A stretch of DNA of 47,931 bases, taken from Deltaproteobacteria bacterium. GTDB taxonomy: Bacteria > Desulfobacterota > Desulfobulbia > Desulfobulbales > S012-135. The DNA is taken from positions 1-47,931 of the forward strand of contig WFOD01000090.1 in assembly GCA_015488275.1 (NCBI GenBank). The letters are read 5' to 3'. Under the pieces are notes generated by a model that was not told where the DNA came from, ran no database searches, and saw nothing but the letters and a program-made list of their open reading frames with translations. The translations under genes and the position numbers were made by a program. Position 1 is the first letter of the stretch; every line of letters starts with the position of its first letter. Positions 1 to 8,580 of the stretch are shown here, piece after piece.

Positions 1-1
1 A

Positions 2-1189
2 GACAGCCCTCACCTCATGTCGGGCTACGTGGACGCCGCCGCGCGGGAGTTTGCCCTCCAACCCATCACACGGCCCTTTCCCACCGGGGACGTGGGATAC
101 AGGGACGAACACGGCAACCTGTTCATCACCGGCAGAAAAAAGGACGTCATTATTCGCGGCGGCGTCAACATCAGTCCGGCCGCGGTGGAGGATGTGTTAC
201 TGGAGCTCCCTGAGGTCAAGGAATGCGCCGTTGTCGGCATACCTCACGAGGTTTACGGCGAAGAGATCGTGGCCCTGGTCTGCTTGGAGCCCGGGCTGGG
301 TCTGGGGGATGTGGAGCCGGTCCTGCGTGAACGCTGCGCCGCCAAGCTGAGTTTCTACCAGCAGCCCCAGCAATTCTTCGAGATCGACCGGATGCCGCGC
401 AGCGTCAGCGGAAAAATCCAAAAAGAAAAGCTCCGGGCCATTCTCAAGCGAAAGCTCGGGCTGAAAGACCCGGAGAAAGAGCAAGCCAGGGATAAGGACA
501 TGCACATGTTCCGGCGCCGGAGGCGCATCGTAGACCTGACGCTGGCTCTGCATCCGGGTATGCCCAGCTACCCGACCCCCTATCATCCCGGCATGTCCGT
601 GACCTTGATGGCCACGCATGAAAAGGACGGCCGCGAGGTCCGTCAAATCGTGCTCGGATCGCACATGGGAACGCACGTGGACGCGCCGTTGCACATGCTG
701 CCGAGTGGCGCGTCCATTGATGCGGTTCCGCTGTCCAGATTCATGGGACCGGCAGGGATGGCGGATCTGCGCGACATTCCGCCGCGCCACGAGATCGGCG
801 CCGAGGAACTGCAACAGCGGCTCGGCGGACGGCCGCCCAAACGGCTTATCCTGCGCTACGGCTGGGACCAGCGGCTGGGAGACCAGAGCTATTTCACCGA
901 CCACCCGTATCTCTCCGAAGACGCCGCGCGATGGCTGGTGGAGGAAAAGGTAGTGCTGCTGGGCATGGATTGTCCACAACCGGACGCCCCGCATAACACC
1001 AACACGCCGGTCCATAAGATCCTGTTGGGCGGAGGCGTGGCCTTGTTGGAGTATTTGTGCAATCTGGATGAAATCCGCGCCGACCGGTTCGAACTCGTGG
1101 GCCTGCCGTTGAAAATCAGAGGCGCCGACGGTTCTCCGGTCCGGTGCGTGGCCGTGGTTGAGGACAACAAGGAAACAGAGGAAGCATGA
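2..1189 (+). CDS. Acyl-adenylating ligase C-terminus fused to a cyclase-family hydrolase (5' partial)
   Basis: The reading frame is open to the left window edge, so the gene starts outside; the Met at 17 is internal. The first ~150 visible residues are the C-terminal part of an ANL-superfamily adenylating enzyme: a TGDVGY turn, the GRKKDVIIRGGVNISP hinge and the A10 lysine in PRSVSGKIQ. From about nt 520 it continues as a cyclase/kynurenine-formamidase-like domain (PF04199 type), shown by VDLTLALHPGMPSYP and the metal-binding HMGTHVDAPLHM. The ligase would activate a carboxylic acid as acyl-AMP; the cyclase fold usually hydrolyses amides or lactones. The stop overlaps the start of an acyl carrier protein (ATGA), which suggests that carrier is the acyl acceptor. 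The substrate is unknown. The fusion is seen directly; the biochemical pairing is inference. Confidence 0.85.
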   Translation, partial: DSPHLMSGYVDAAAREFALQPITRPFPTGDVGYRDEHGNLFITGRKKDVIIRGGVNISPAAVEDVLLELPEVKECAVVGIPHEVYGEEIVALVCLEPGLGLGDVEPVLRERCAAKLSFYQQPQQFFEIDRMPRSVSGKIQKEKLRAILKRKLGLKDPEKEQARDKDMHMFRRRRRIVDLTLALHPGMPSYPTPYHPGMSVTLMATHEKDGREVRQIVLGSHMGTHVDAPLHMLPSGASIDAVPLSRFMGPAGMADLRDIPPRHEIGAEELQQRLGGRPPKRLILRYGWDQRLGDQSYFTDHPYLSEDAARWLVEEKVVLLGMDCPQPDAPHNTNTPVHKILLGGGVALLEYLCNLDEIRADRFELVGLPLKIRGADGSPVRCVAVVEDNKETEEA

Positions 1190-1446
1190 ACGACGTCAGG
1201 CGGTTCGTATATAACTGGTTCAAAAAAAAAGCTGAGAGAAAAAGGCTGGATGTAGAGTTCACCGATGACCTGGACTATTTCCAGGCGGGCCTGCTCGATT
1301 CCCTGGGCGTGGTGCTTTTGGTCCAGGAAATCGAAGCCGGACTCGGTGTGCGTTTCACGGAAGAGCACTTCTTGGACCGGCGTTTTGCCACGCTGGGTGG
1401 CCTGATTGCGATCGTCCAACATATCAGGGACGGCGAAAAGGATTAA
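1186..1446 (+). CDS. Acyl carrier protein
   Basis: An 86-residue protein with the phosphopantetheine attachment motif LLDSLGVVLL; Ser39 is the predicted modified residue. Size and helix pattern are those of a free-standing ACP, although the N-terminus is unusually basic (FKKKAERKR). The start overlaps the upstream ligase stop by ATGA, and the AAC(3)-like acyltransferase begins 3 nt after its stop. It is therefore likely a dedicated carrier in an acid-activation and transfer step rather than the housekeeping fatty-acid ACP. It could alternatively carry an aminoacyl group. Confidence 0.88.
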   Translation: MNDVRRFVYNWFKKKAERKRLDVEFTDDLDYFQAGLLDSLGVVLLVQEIEAGLGVRFTEEHFLDRRFATLGGLIAIVQHIRDGEKD

Positions 1447-1449
1447 GCC

Positions 1450-2235
1450 ATGACCGCGCATTACAACCGGACCGAGTTCGCCGAAGCGCTGGCGAAAGTC
1501 GGGCTGCAAAAGGGCGACGTGGTCTTTTCTCACAGCAGTATTGGCTTTTTCGGCTACCCTGAGGAAGGCCGAGACAGGGATACGGTCTGTGAAGTCATCT
1601 TTCGGGCCTTCTTCGACGTCCTCGGCGACGAGGGGACTTTGGCCGTGCCCACCTTCACCTATTCCTTTTGCAAGGGCGAGCCTTTTCTGCCTGAACATAC
1701 GCCTTCCACATCCGGGGCCTTCACGGAGTGGCTGAGGCGGAGGGCCGACGCCAAGCGGTCTCTTGACCCCATCTTTTCCGTGGCCGCCGTGGGCGGACGG
1801 GCCGTCCGCATGACGAATGACGCGCCAAAAGAGTGCTTTGGCGAAAACAGCTTTTGGGACCGCCTGCACGCCGCGGGCGGACGCATCTGCAACCTCAACC
1901 TCAACGCCGGGTTCAACACCTTTTTGCATTACGCCGAGTGCAAGGCCGACGCGCACTACCGGATGCACAAACTGTTCACCGGAACCATCATCCAGGGCGG
2001 GCGAACATGGGAGTCCACGGTCGATTTTTTCTGCCAGTCGCCGGACCATCCCTATGCGGACTACGATCTATTCGCGGCCCTGGCCGAGGAGCAGGGGCTT
2101 GTGCGCAAGGCCAGGGTGGGCAGGGGGGTGATCGTATGCATTGACGCTGCAGACGCCTTGGATTTTTTCCTGACCCGATACGCTGGCGACAAACATTTTC
2201 TGCACCCAGAGGTTAAGGAGCGCGCATGTCCTTGA
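1450..2235 (+). CDS. AAC(3)-family N-acyltransferase
   Basis: 261 residues, the usual length for the aminoglycoside 3-N-acetyltransferase (Antibiotic_NAT) fold. Family motifs are visible: GDVVFSHSSIGFFG near the N-terminus, DEGTLAVPTFTYSFC around residue 60-75, and TSGAF followed by SLDPIFSVAAVG. The family transfers an acyl group from CoA to an amino group of a sugar or aminocyclitol. Here, placed directly after an acyl-activating enzyme and an ACP inside a glycan cluster, it probably N-acylates an amino sugar using the ACP-bound acid. An antibiotic-resistance role is unlikely. The stop overlaps the next gene by 10 nt. Confidence 0.82.
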   Translation: MTAHYNRTEFAEALAKVGLQKGDVVFSHSSIGFFGYPEEGRDRDTVCEVIFRAFFDVLGDEGTLAVPTFTYSFCKGEPFLPEHTPSTSGAFTEWLRRRADAKRSLDPIFSVAAVGGRAVRMTNDAPKECFGENSFWDRLHAAGGRICNLNLNAGFNTFLHYAECKADAHYRMHKLFTGTIIQGGRTWESTVDFFCQSPDHPYADYDLFAALAEEQGLVRKARVGRGVIVCIDAADALDFFLTRYAGDKHFLHPEVKERACP

Positions 2236-3569
2236 AAGCGTCTGTCGAGGAAGCCGTGCCGAAGGCCGAAAGCGCTTCGGCCATGCGGGAGCTTTTGACC
2301 GAACTGTTTCCCGTCCACCGGGCTCTGGTGGGCCCTGGGGCTGAGCGCACCCTGGAGATCATCTCCCGCCGCCTGGACCTGGAGGTGGAAGAAGTGCCCA
2401 GCGGAACCGAATGTTTCGACTGGATCGTGCCCAAGGCCTTCAAGGTCAACCAGGCCTGGGTCGAAGCTCCGGACGGGACGCGGATCATTGATTACGTTGA
2501 CTGCCATTACCACGTATGGAACTACAGCCGCCCCTTCGAGGGGGTGCTGGCCAGGGATGAGCTCAAGGCCAAAATCGCCACCCATCCTGAGCTGCCTGAT
2601 GCGGTGCCGTTCCGGTTCACGTATTACCGTGACGATTGGGGCCTGTCCGCCTCGGCCAGGCAGGTCGAGGCCCTGCCCCAGGGACCGTACAAGGTCTGTA
2701 TCGACACCGAGTTGTATGACGACTTCCTGCGCATCGGCCAGATAAAGTTGCCAGGAGAAAGCGACCGGGAAATCTTGTTCACGGGCTACATCTGCCATCC
2801 GCTGGGTGCCAACGACAGCCTGTCCGGCGTGGTCGTGCTCGTGGAGCTTTTCCGCCTGCTCTCCCGCCTGCCGCAGCGGCGCTACACCTACCGCCTGGCC
2901 TTGTGGCCCGAAGGTATCGGGGCCATAACCTATCTGTGGCGGTATCCCGAGCGGATCAAGCGCACCTTGGGAGGCTACGTGGTTACGTGTTGCGGAGATC
3001 CCGGACTGCTGACCTACAAAAAGAGTATCGCCGGGAACTCCATCTTCGACCGTGCCATGCTGCACGTTCTGGCCCACTCGGGGCAGCCTTACTCTACCAG
3101 AGAGTTCGGGTTCCACCGGGCCAGCGACGAGGCATACCTGAGCGCGCCCGGATTCAGGCTCCCTATGGGTTCGCTGATGCGCACGCCGTACGGGGAGTTC
3201 CCCGAATACCACTCATCCGCCGACAACCTGGACTTCGTTACGGACGAGGCCCTGCTGGAGACGCTGCAAACCTACTGGCGCGCGGTCATGGTTCTGGAGG
3301 CGAACCGTGTGTACCGGCCCAAATACGAGACATTACCGTTCTTGAGCCGTCACGGGGTCTACCCCTATCACGAGGGCGCGGGCGACGGCAGCCTCATGAC
3401 CCCGGCGGCCGACGCATACTACCATCTCATGGGATTCGCCGACGGGCGCGCCGACCTTCTGGCCATTGCCGAGCGGACCGGCACGCCCATGAAGTTGCTG
3501 ATCACGCCTGCCGAGGCCTTTCTCGAAAAAGGCTTGATCGAGGCTGTGGATGAGGAGGAGGACGGTTAG
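2226..3569 (+). CDS. DUF4910/M28-like zinc aminopeptidase-like protein
   Basis: 447 residues with the layout of DUF4910/DUF2172 proteins: an insert domain, an aminopeptidase-like alpha/beta core and a C-terminal winged-helix-like tail. Predicted zinc ligands are in CHPLGANDSLSG (about residue 190), LWPEGIGA (about 225) and FPEYHSSADNLDFV (about 330). Such proteins recur in polysaccharide clusters but their substrates are poorly known; hydrolysis of an N-terminal amide or acyl-amino bond is the family expectation. The start lies inside the AAC(3)-like gene and asnB follows after 1 nt, so all are co-translated. Family assignment is firm; the role in glycan tailoring is inference. Confidence 0.75.
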   Translation: MSLKASVEEAVPKAESASAMRELLTELFPVHRALVGPGAERTLEIISRRLDLEVEEVPSGTECFDWIVPKAFKVNQAWVEAPDGTRIIDYVDCHYHVWNYSRPFEGVLARDELKAKIATHPELPDAVPFRFTYYRDDWGLSASARQVEALPQGPYKVCIDTELYDDFLRIGQIKLPGESDREILFTGYICHPLGANDSLSGVVVLVELFRLLSRLPQRRYTYRLALWPEGIGAITYLWRYPERIKRTLGGYVVTCCGDPGLLTYKKSIAGNSIFDRAMLHVLAHSGQPYSTREFGFHRASDEAYLSAPGFRLPMGSLMRTPYGEFPEYHSSADNLDFVTDEALLETLQTYWRAVMVLEANRVYRPKYETLPFLSRHGVYPYHEGAGDGSLMTPAADAYYHLMGFADGRADLLAIAERTGTPMKLLITPAEAFLEKGLIEAVDEEEDG

Positions 3570-3570
3570 C

Positions 3571-5424
3571 ATGTGCGGGATCGCAGGCTATTTTGGACCT
3601 CGCGAGCTGCCCGAAGAACGGGTCGAAGCGTGTCTTCAGCTCATGCGCCGCCGCGGGCCTGACGCTCAAGGGGTGTGTCGGGCTTCCGCTCCGGGTGACC
3701 GCAGGCTCTACCTGCTGCACACGCGCCTGTCCATCATCGATATCGACCCGCGCGCCGATCAGCCTTTTTTCCGCAACGGCCTGTGCCTGGCATACAACGG
3801 GGAGCTATACAACTACCCGGAGTTGAGGGCCCGCCTGAAATCCGAAGGCGAATGTTTTTTCACGGACAGCGACACCGAGGTTTTATGCGCGCTGCTGGCC
3901 CGTTGGGGGCTGGACGGGCTGGACGCGTGTGAAGGCATGTGGGCCTTTGCGGCCTATGATGAACGGGAAGGACGGCTTCTGCTCTGCCGGGACCGCTTTG
4001 GGGAAAAGCCGTTGTACCTGTGCCGCGACCGCGAGGGCGGCCTGTATTTCGCCTCTGAGGTCAAGTTCCTGTTCGCCTTGCGCGGCAAGGGCTTCCCGGT
4101 CAACACCCGCCATCTGCTCCGCTACCTGATCAATGGGTACCGTGCTCTTTACAAGAGCGGCGAGCAGTTTTTCCTGGGCGTGGAAGAGCTTCCTGCGGCC
4201 ACGATCATGGAAATCGCCCCTGACGGGTCCCAAAAGAAGTGGCCCTATTGGACGCCCGGGGTCAACGTAGACAAGGGCATGGATTTTCCCGAGGCCGTGG
4301 AAGGGGTCAGGGAGGCGTTGATCAGGAGCGTGCGCCTCAGGCTTCGTTCTGACGCCCCCCTGGCGTTCTGCATGAGCGGAGGGGTGGACTCCAATAGTCT
4401 CATCTCCATCGCCGCCAGGGTCTTGAATCATGACGTCCACGGATTCACCATTGTCAACACGGACCAGAGGTACGACGAGCAGGGCATGATCGAGCGCTCG
4501 GTGGCCGAGCTGGGGATCAGGCATACGGCGATTCCGGTGCAGGCCAGGGAGTTCCTTCCCCTGCTGCGGAGCCTGGTCTGCGGCCACGACGCCCCGGTCT
4601 TCACCGTCTCCTCCTTTGCCCACTGGCTGTTGATGCAGGCCGTGGCTCTGCACGGCTACAAGGTGTGCGTAAGCGGCGTCGGCGCCGATGAACTGCTCGC
4701 CGGATATTACGACCACCACCTGATGTATCTGGCAGAGGTGCGTAACGACTCAGAGCTGTTCGAAAAGTCTTTGGAGAACTGGCGCAAGCACATCCGCCCC
4801 CTGGTGCGTAACCCCTTGTTGCGCGATCCCAACGCCTTTGTTGACAATCCGCGGTTAAGAGACCACCTGTATCTGAATGCGGATGAATTCCAAAAAAGGC
4901 TCAAGAGCGGATTCCATGAGCCTTTTGCGGAGCGCCGTTACCACCCCGGCCTGTTGCGAAACAGGATGCTCAACGAGCTGTTTCACGAGGTGGTCCCGGT
5001 CATCCTGCACGAGGACGACCTCAACGCCATGTACTTTTCCATCGAGAACCGTTCGCCGTTTCTGGACCGCGGGCTGTTCGAGCTTTGCTGTTCGGTTCCC
5101 GAACGGCACCTGATCCGCGACGGGTACAACAAGGCGGTGCTGAGGGAGGCTGTGCGGGGCATCGCCCCTGACGCCATCGTAGATGAGCGGCGCAAGGTCG
5201 GCTTCAACGCGCCCGTGCGTTCGTTCCTGGAGGTCAACGACCCTGGGGTTAGGCAGTGGCTCCTGGACGGCGGACCCATCTACGAGCATGTGCGCAAGGA
5301 GCCTGTGGAAGAGCTGCTCAACCGGGAGTTTTTACCCAACAGTGAAAGCAAGTTCTTGTTCTCCTTCATCAACGCGAAAATCTTCCTGGAGGAATACGAT
5401 TCGAAGAGCGGAGGGGGGATATGA
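3571..5424 (+). CDS. asnB: Glutamine-hydrolysing asparagine synthetase-type amidotransferase
   Basis: 617 residues. I chose the start at 3571 because it gives MCGIAGYF with Cys2 as the N-terminal glutaminase nucleophile, and GAGGAGGAG lies just upstream; an in-frame codon 21 nt earlier would bury that cysteine. Residues 1-200 are the class II glutaminase domain and the rest is the ATP pyrophosphatase synthetase domain with SGGVDS at about 269-274 and VSGVGADELLAGY. It makes asparagine from aspartate or amidates another carboxylate. In glycan and secondary-metabolite clusters such paralogues often act on non-aspartate substrates; here a uronic acid or the ACP-activated acid is possible. It overlaps the next gene by ATGA. 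Confidence 0.88.
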   Translation: MCGIAGYFGPRELPEERVEACLQLMRRRGPDAQGVCRASAPGDRRLYLLHTRLSIIDIDPRADQPFFRNGLCLAYNGELYNYPELRARLKSEGECFFTDSDTEVLCALLARWGLDGLDACEGMWAFAAYDEREGRLLLCRDRFGEKPLYLCRDREGGLYFASEVKFLFALRGKGFPVNTRHLLRYLINGYRALYKSGEQFFLGVEELPAATIMEIAPDGSQKKWPYWTPGVNVDKGMDFPEAVEGVREALIRSVRLRLRSDAPLAFCMSGGVDSNSLISIAARVLNHDVHGFTIVNTDQRYDEQGMIERSVAELGIRHTAIPVQAREFLPLLRSLVCGHDAPVFTVSSFAHWLLMQAVALHGYKVCVSGVGADELLAGYYDHHLMYLAEVRNDSELFEKSLENWRKHIRPLVRNPLLRDPNAFVDNPRLRDHLYLNADEFQKRLKSGFHEPFAERRYHPGLLRNRMLNELFHEVVPVILHEDDLNAMYFSIENRSPFLDRGLFELCCSVPERHLIRDGYNKAVLREAVRGIAPDAIVDERRKVGFNAPVRSFLEVNDPGVRQWLLDGGPIYEHVRKEPVEELLNREFLPNSESKFLFSFINAKIFLEEYDSKSGGGI

Positions 5425-7109
5425 CGGGGGCATCAATCGGCCGCCATAGAGTACACCCCTTTTCACCATGCGGCGGCCGGGAGGTCAGCGAACGCCTTGT
5501 GATATTCTTCCATGTGCCCAAGTGCGGCGGGGTCACGATGAGCGCGCTCTTTGACCGCATCTTTGGAAACGGCCACTATGGCCGCGTCAATTTTCCCCAC
5601 GAATGGCTCGCGGTAAAAAAAAGTGGCTTTGCCCGGCGCACGGGCGAGGATCTGGCCGTATCGGGCCATGCCTCCTGGGGAATCCACAGCATCTTCGCGC
5701 ACCCCAAAAACGTCTTCTACGTGACTACGTTGCGCGAACCGTTCAGGCTCTTTCTCTCCGACTACCGTTACGCCCGGATGAACTACACGCCGGCCAAATC
5801 TCCGGAGGAGTATCTGGAGAATCATTACGGCTGCAACATGATGACCGCCTACTTGGGCGATGGAGATCTGGATCTGGCCAAGAGGCGCCTGGCCGAGACC
5901 TACTTCCTCTTCGGGCTGGTGGAGCGGTACAGGGAAAGCGTGGCCTTGCTCGCCCACCATCTTGGCCTGCGCGTTTCATGCTTCAGCGTGCGCAACAAAT
6001 CACGTCCGTCGGGAGAGGAGCCGGAGACGGATTCCCGGCTGCAAAAGCGCTTCGCCGAGAAAAATCTGCTGGATATCGAACTGTATCAATACGCACTCAA
6101 CCTGTTCGAAGAACGGTTGAAAAGCGTGGACGGGCTGGCCGAGCCCTTGACCGCCCCGCCTCTTGAAAAGTTGGATGAGAACTCCTGGCACAAAAGTTCA
6201 AGCAAGGCTCGCGAGCAGATTGACAAAGGCCGCCATGACGAGGCGGCAAAGGTTCTGGAGGCCGGCGGGGCCAAGACAATGGCGGTCTACCGGGCCATCG
6301 CCCGAGCGTATCAATCCCAGGGCGACGAAGCGCAAGCAGAGCGCTGGCTGCGGGAAGGGGTGGAAAAGTATCCAAGCATGATCCGCGAGCTTTATTACTT
6401 CTATGAACAGCGCGGGAACTTGGAGCAGGCCACCCGATTGGCGGACGCAGCAGCCGCCGAACTGTTGCAACTGGATGTTGCCGAACCTCCAGATGCATCC
6501 TTCAATAGGTTCAAGAGGGACATCCTTTTCGACTTGGCCCGCTATCGTCTCATGGCTGGCGAGCGAGACGCAGCCTTGACTTGCTACCGCCAGGCATACC
6601 GGGCCGCACCGACGTCCTGGGATTCCTATCTGGGTAAGCGGCGACTTGAGAAGGGGCCATCCGTTATGGACACGCTTTCGCGCAAAGAGCGCGTCCTGGT
6701 GCTTCGTCTGGGACCGTTGTTGTGCCTGGATAGCTTTTTCGACACGCTGGCCGGATTACGATCACGGCCAAAAATCGAGCTGGTGATACAGGAGGACCTC
6801 GCAGATCATGTGGCCGGAAGCGACCTAGTCGCCGCAGTGCACCGCATCGCGCCGGGACGTTTTGACCTTGAGCGCGAAAGGCCGCGTCTGTCCGAGAGGT
6901 TGTGGCGCACACGTTACGACGCTGTGATCGTGGTCATCAACAGGGAAAATCTGAGTCGGTTCCAGCAAGCATACGCCTTGGCCGCAGAGCTCAACATGGA
7001 GGTCTGTCTCGTATACCCGATGATCAACGTATGCCTTGGGGCGCAGGAGAGGTTTTTCTGCGAGATATCGGTTGCCAACATACGGTTGGCGAGCGAGGCC
7101 CAAGCATGA
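5421..7109 (+). CDS. Sulfotransferase-TPR-Rossmann-like multidomain protein
   Basis: 562 residues in three parts. Residues ~25-240 are a PAPS-dependent sulfotransferase: the 5'-phosphosulfate loop is FHVPKCGGVTM and the 3'-phosphate site is TLREPFRLFLSDYRY, the pattern of carbohydrate sulfotransferases (Sulfotransfer_2). Residues ~250-400 are TPR-like helices. The last ~150 residues (from VLVLRLGPLL) look like a small alpha/beta Rossmann or GT-B half-domain that I cannot name. The ATG overlaps the asnB stop; a GTG just before IFFHVPKCGG is an alternative start. Predicted role: sulfation of a sugar of the glycan, in the cytoplasm. It overlaps hisH by ATGA. Confidence 0.78.
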   Translation: MTGASIGRHRVHPFSPCGGREVSERLVIFFHVPKCGGVTMSALFDRIFGNGHYGRVNFPHEWLAVKKSGFARRTGEDLAVSGHASWGIHSIFAHPKNVFYVTTLREPFRLFLSDYRYARMNYTPAKSPEEYLENHYGCNMMTAYLGDGDLDLAKRRLAETYFLFGLVERYRESVALLAHHLGLRVSCFSVRNKSRPSGEEPETDSRLQKRFAEKNLLDIELYQYALNLFEERLKSVDGLAEPLTAPPLEKLDENSWHKSSSKAREQIDKGRHDEAAKVLEAGGAKTMAVYRAIARAYQSQGDEAQAERWLREGVEKYPSMIRELYYFYEQRGNLEQATRLADAAAAELLQLDVAEPPDASFNRFKRDILFDLARYRLMAGERDAALTCYRQAYRAAPTSWDSYLGKRRLEKGPSVMDTLSRKERVLVLRLGPLLCLDSFFDTLAGLRSRPKIELVIQEDLADHVAGSDLVAAVHRIAPGRFDLERERPRLSERLWRTRYDAVIVVINRENLSRFQQAYALAAELNMEVCLVYPMINVCLGAQERFFCEISVANIRLASEAQA

Positions 7110-7717
7110 TCGCGGTCATTGACTACGGGTTGGGTAACGTGCGCTCGGTGGCGGGCGCGGTGCAACGGGTGGGTTACGAGCCCGTTCTGACGCGCGACCC
7201 GCACACACTGGCCCGCGCCGACAAACTGATCCTGCCCGGCGTGGGCGCGTTTCCCGACGGCATGGCTCGGCTTAAGGCTCAGGGGCTGGACGAGGTCCTT
7301 GGCGAACTCGTCATCGGTCGCGGCAAGCCGATACTGGGCGTCTGCCTGGGGATGCAGCTTCTCGCCAAGGAAAGCCTCGAGTTTGGACGCCACCAGGGCC
7401 TGGGCTGGATCGACGCCACGGTGATAAAGCTGGAATGCGACGGGATGGAGCTGCGATTGCCCCACGTAGGGTGGAACGATCTGTTTCAGGTGGCGAGCTG
7501 TCCCCTGTTTAAAGAAATTCCGGAAGATGCCCTCTTCTATTATGTGCATTCCTATCACCTCGAGTGTCGTTCACGAGATCTGGTAAAGGGTGAATGCGAG
7601 TACGGCGGCCGCGTTACGGCGGTGGTGCAAAAGGACAATATTTTTGGAGTACAATTCCATCCGGAGAAGAGCCAACTTTACGGTCTGGTTGTGCTGAAAA
7701 ATTTTCTCGACCTGTAA
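7106..7717 (+). CDS. hisH: HisH-like glutaminase subunit for amidino-sugar synthesis
   Basis: 203 residues, a class I glutamine amidotransferase of the imidazole-glycerol-phosphate synthase type. The start at 7106 (MIAVIDYGLGN) overlaps the previous stop. The nucleophile is Cys80 in GVCLGMQLL, with the His/Glu pair in VQFHPEKS near residue 180. No other his genes are nearby; instead a HisF-like protein and an N-acetyl-sugar amidotransferase follow. That trio matches WbpG/HisH2/HisF2 of Pseudomonas O-antigen synthesis, where HisH/HisF supply ammonia to turn an acetamido group into an acetamidino group. The glycan role is inferred from neighbours. Confidence 0.88.
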   Translation: MIAVIDYGLGNVRSVAGAVQRVGYEPVLTRDPHTLARADKLILPGVGAFPDGMARLKAQGLDEVLGELVIGRGKPILGVCLGMQLLAKESLEFGRHQGLGWIDATVIKLECDGMELRLPHVGWNDLFQVASCPLFKEIPEDALFYYVHSYHLECRSRDLVKGECEYGGRVTAVVQKDNIFGVQFHPEKSQLYGLVVLKNFLDL

Positions 7718-7727
7718 CGGCGAGTCA

Positions 7728-8471
7728 ATGGTACGCAAACGACTCATAACGGTGCTGACCTTTAACGACGGCGTTTTGTTTAGGACCCGAAACTTCTTCC
7801 CGGATTACCGTTACACGGCCAACTTCGTGGATACGTGGTCCGTTGACGAGATCGTGCTTTTGGACATCACCCGTCCGGGTGAAGGAGCGCGGGAAAATTT
7901 TTACGCCGTGCTGGAGGAATTCGCCGCCAAATGCTTTGTGCCCTTGACCGCAGGGGGCGGGGTGCGTGGCCTGGAGGATTTTCAAATCCTCTTGTCCCTG
8001 GGCGCTGACAAGATTCTGATCAACACCGCTGCGGTGGAGGAGCCGGACCTCATCCGGCGGGCGGCGTATCGGTACGGCAGCCAGTGCGTTATGGTGGGCA
8101 TTGATGCGCTGCGCAGGTCAGACGGGCGGTACGAAACACGCACGCATTTCGGGGCCAGGCCAACGGGTCTGGACCCGGCCGCCTGGGCCGCTCGCGCGGC
8201 TGCACTCGGGGCCGGAGAGATCCTCGTGCAGTCCATTGACAGGGACGGCACGCTGGAAGGCTACGACAACGAGCTCAACCGGTTCGTTTCTGAAGCCGTG
8301 GACATCCCGGTGCTGGTCTGCGGAGGCGCTGGTAAGTGGATGGATTTCGTAGACGGGTTCACCAAGGGCGGCGCTTCGGCGGTCTGTACGACGAACATCT
8401 ATCATTTCACGGAAAGCAGCATCTCGAGCGCCAAGAGATTTCTGAGAAACGCCAATATCAACGTTAGATAA
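7728..8471 (+). CDS. hisF: HisF-like cyclase subunit for amidino-sugar synthesis
   Basis: 247 residues, a (beta/alpha)8 barrel of the HisF family. It keeps the two catalytic aspartates (in LTFNDG near residue 14 and VGIDALR near residue 127), the phosphate loops TAGGGVRG and CGGAGKW, and IDRDGT. It diverges at the N-terminus, lacking the usual 'VKTxxF' segment and having FRTRNFFPDYRY instead, and ends abruptly at NINVR. This fits the HisF2 paralogues that partner sugar amidotransferases. It begins 10 nt after hisH and is followed by the PP-loop amidotransferase, forming one functional unit. Confidence 0.86.
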   Translation: MVRKRLITVLTFNDGVLFRTRNFFPDYRYTANFVDTWSVDEIVLLDITRPGEGARENFYAVLEEFAAKCFVPLTAGGGVRGLEDFQILLSLGADKILINTAAVEEPDLIRRAAYRYGSQCVMVGIDALRRSDGRYETRTHFGARPTGLDPAAWAARAAALGAGEILVQSIDRDGTLEGYDNELNRFVSEAVDIPVLVCGGAGKWMDFVDGFTKGGASAVCTTNIYHFTESSISSAKRFLRNANINVR

Positions 8472-8580
8472 TGCCTCGCCTTTCAAAAGAACCATGAGCG
8501 CACCCGACACTGTTACGTTCAGTTTTCTCAAGCCCGGCAACAGCCCCGGAACAGGCTGCGGAACGGGCGGAAGGCGGATT

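Noticed and set aside
1450-2235. AAC(3)-like gene as an antibiotic-resistance determinant
   Set aside because: It is embedded and translationally coupled in a sugar cluster next to an ACP, with no mobile element or resistance context.
7106-8471. HisH and HisF as part of histidine biosynthesis
   Set aside because: No other his gene is adjacent, HisF is divergent, and both are coupled to an N-acetyl sugar amidotransferase, which fits amidino-sugar synthesis better.
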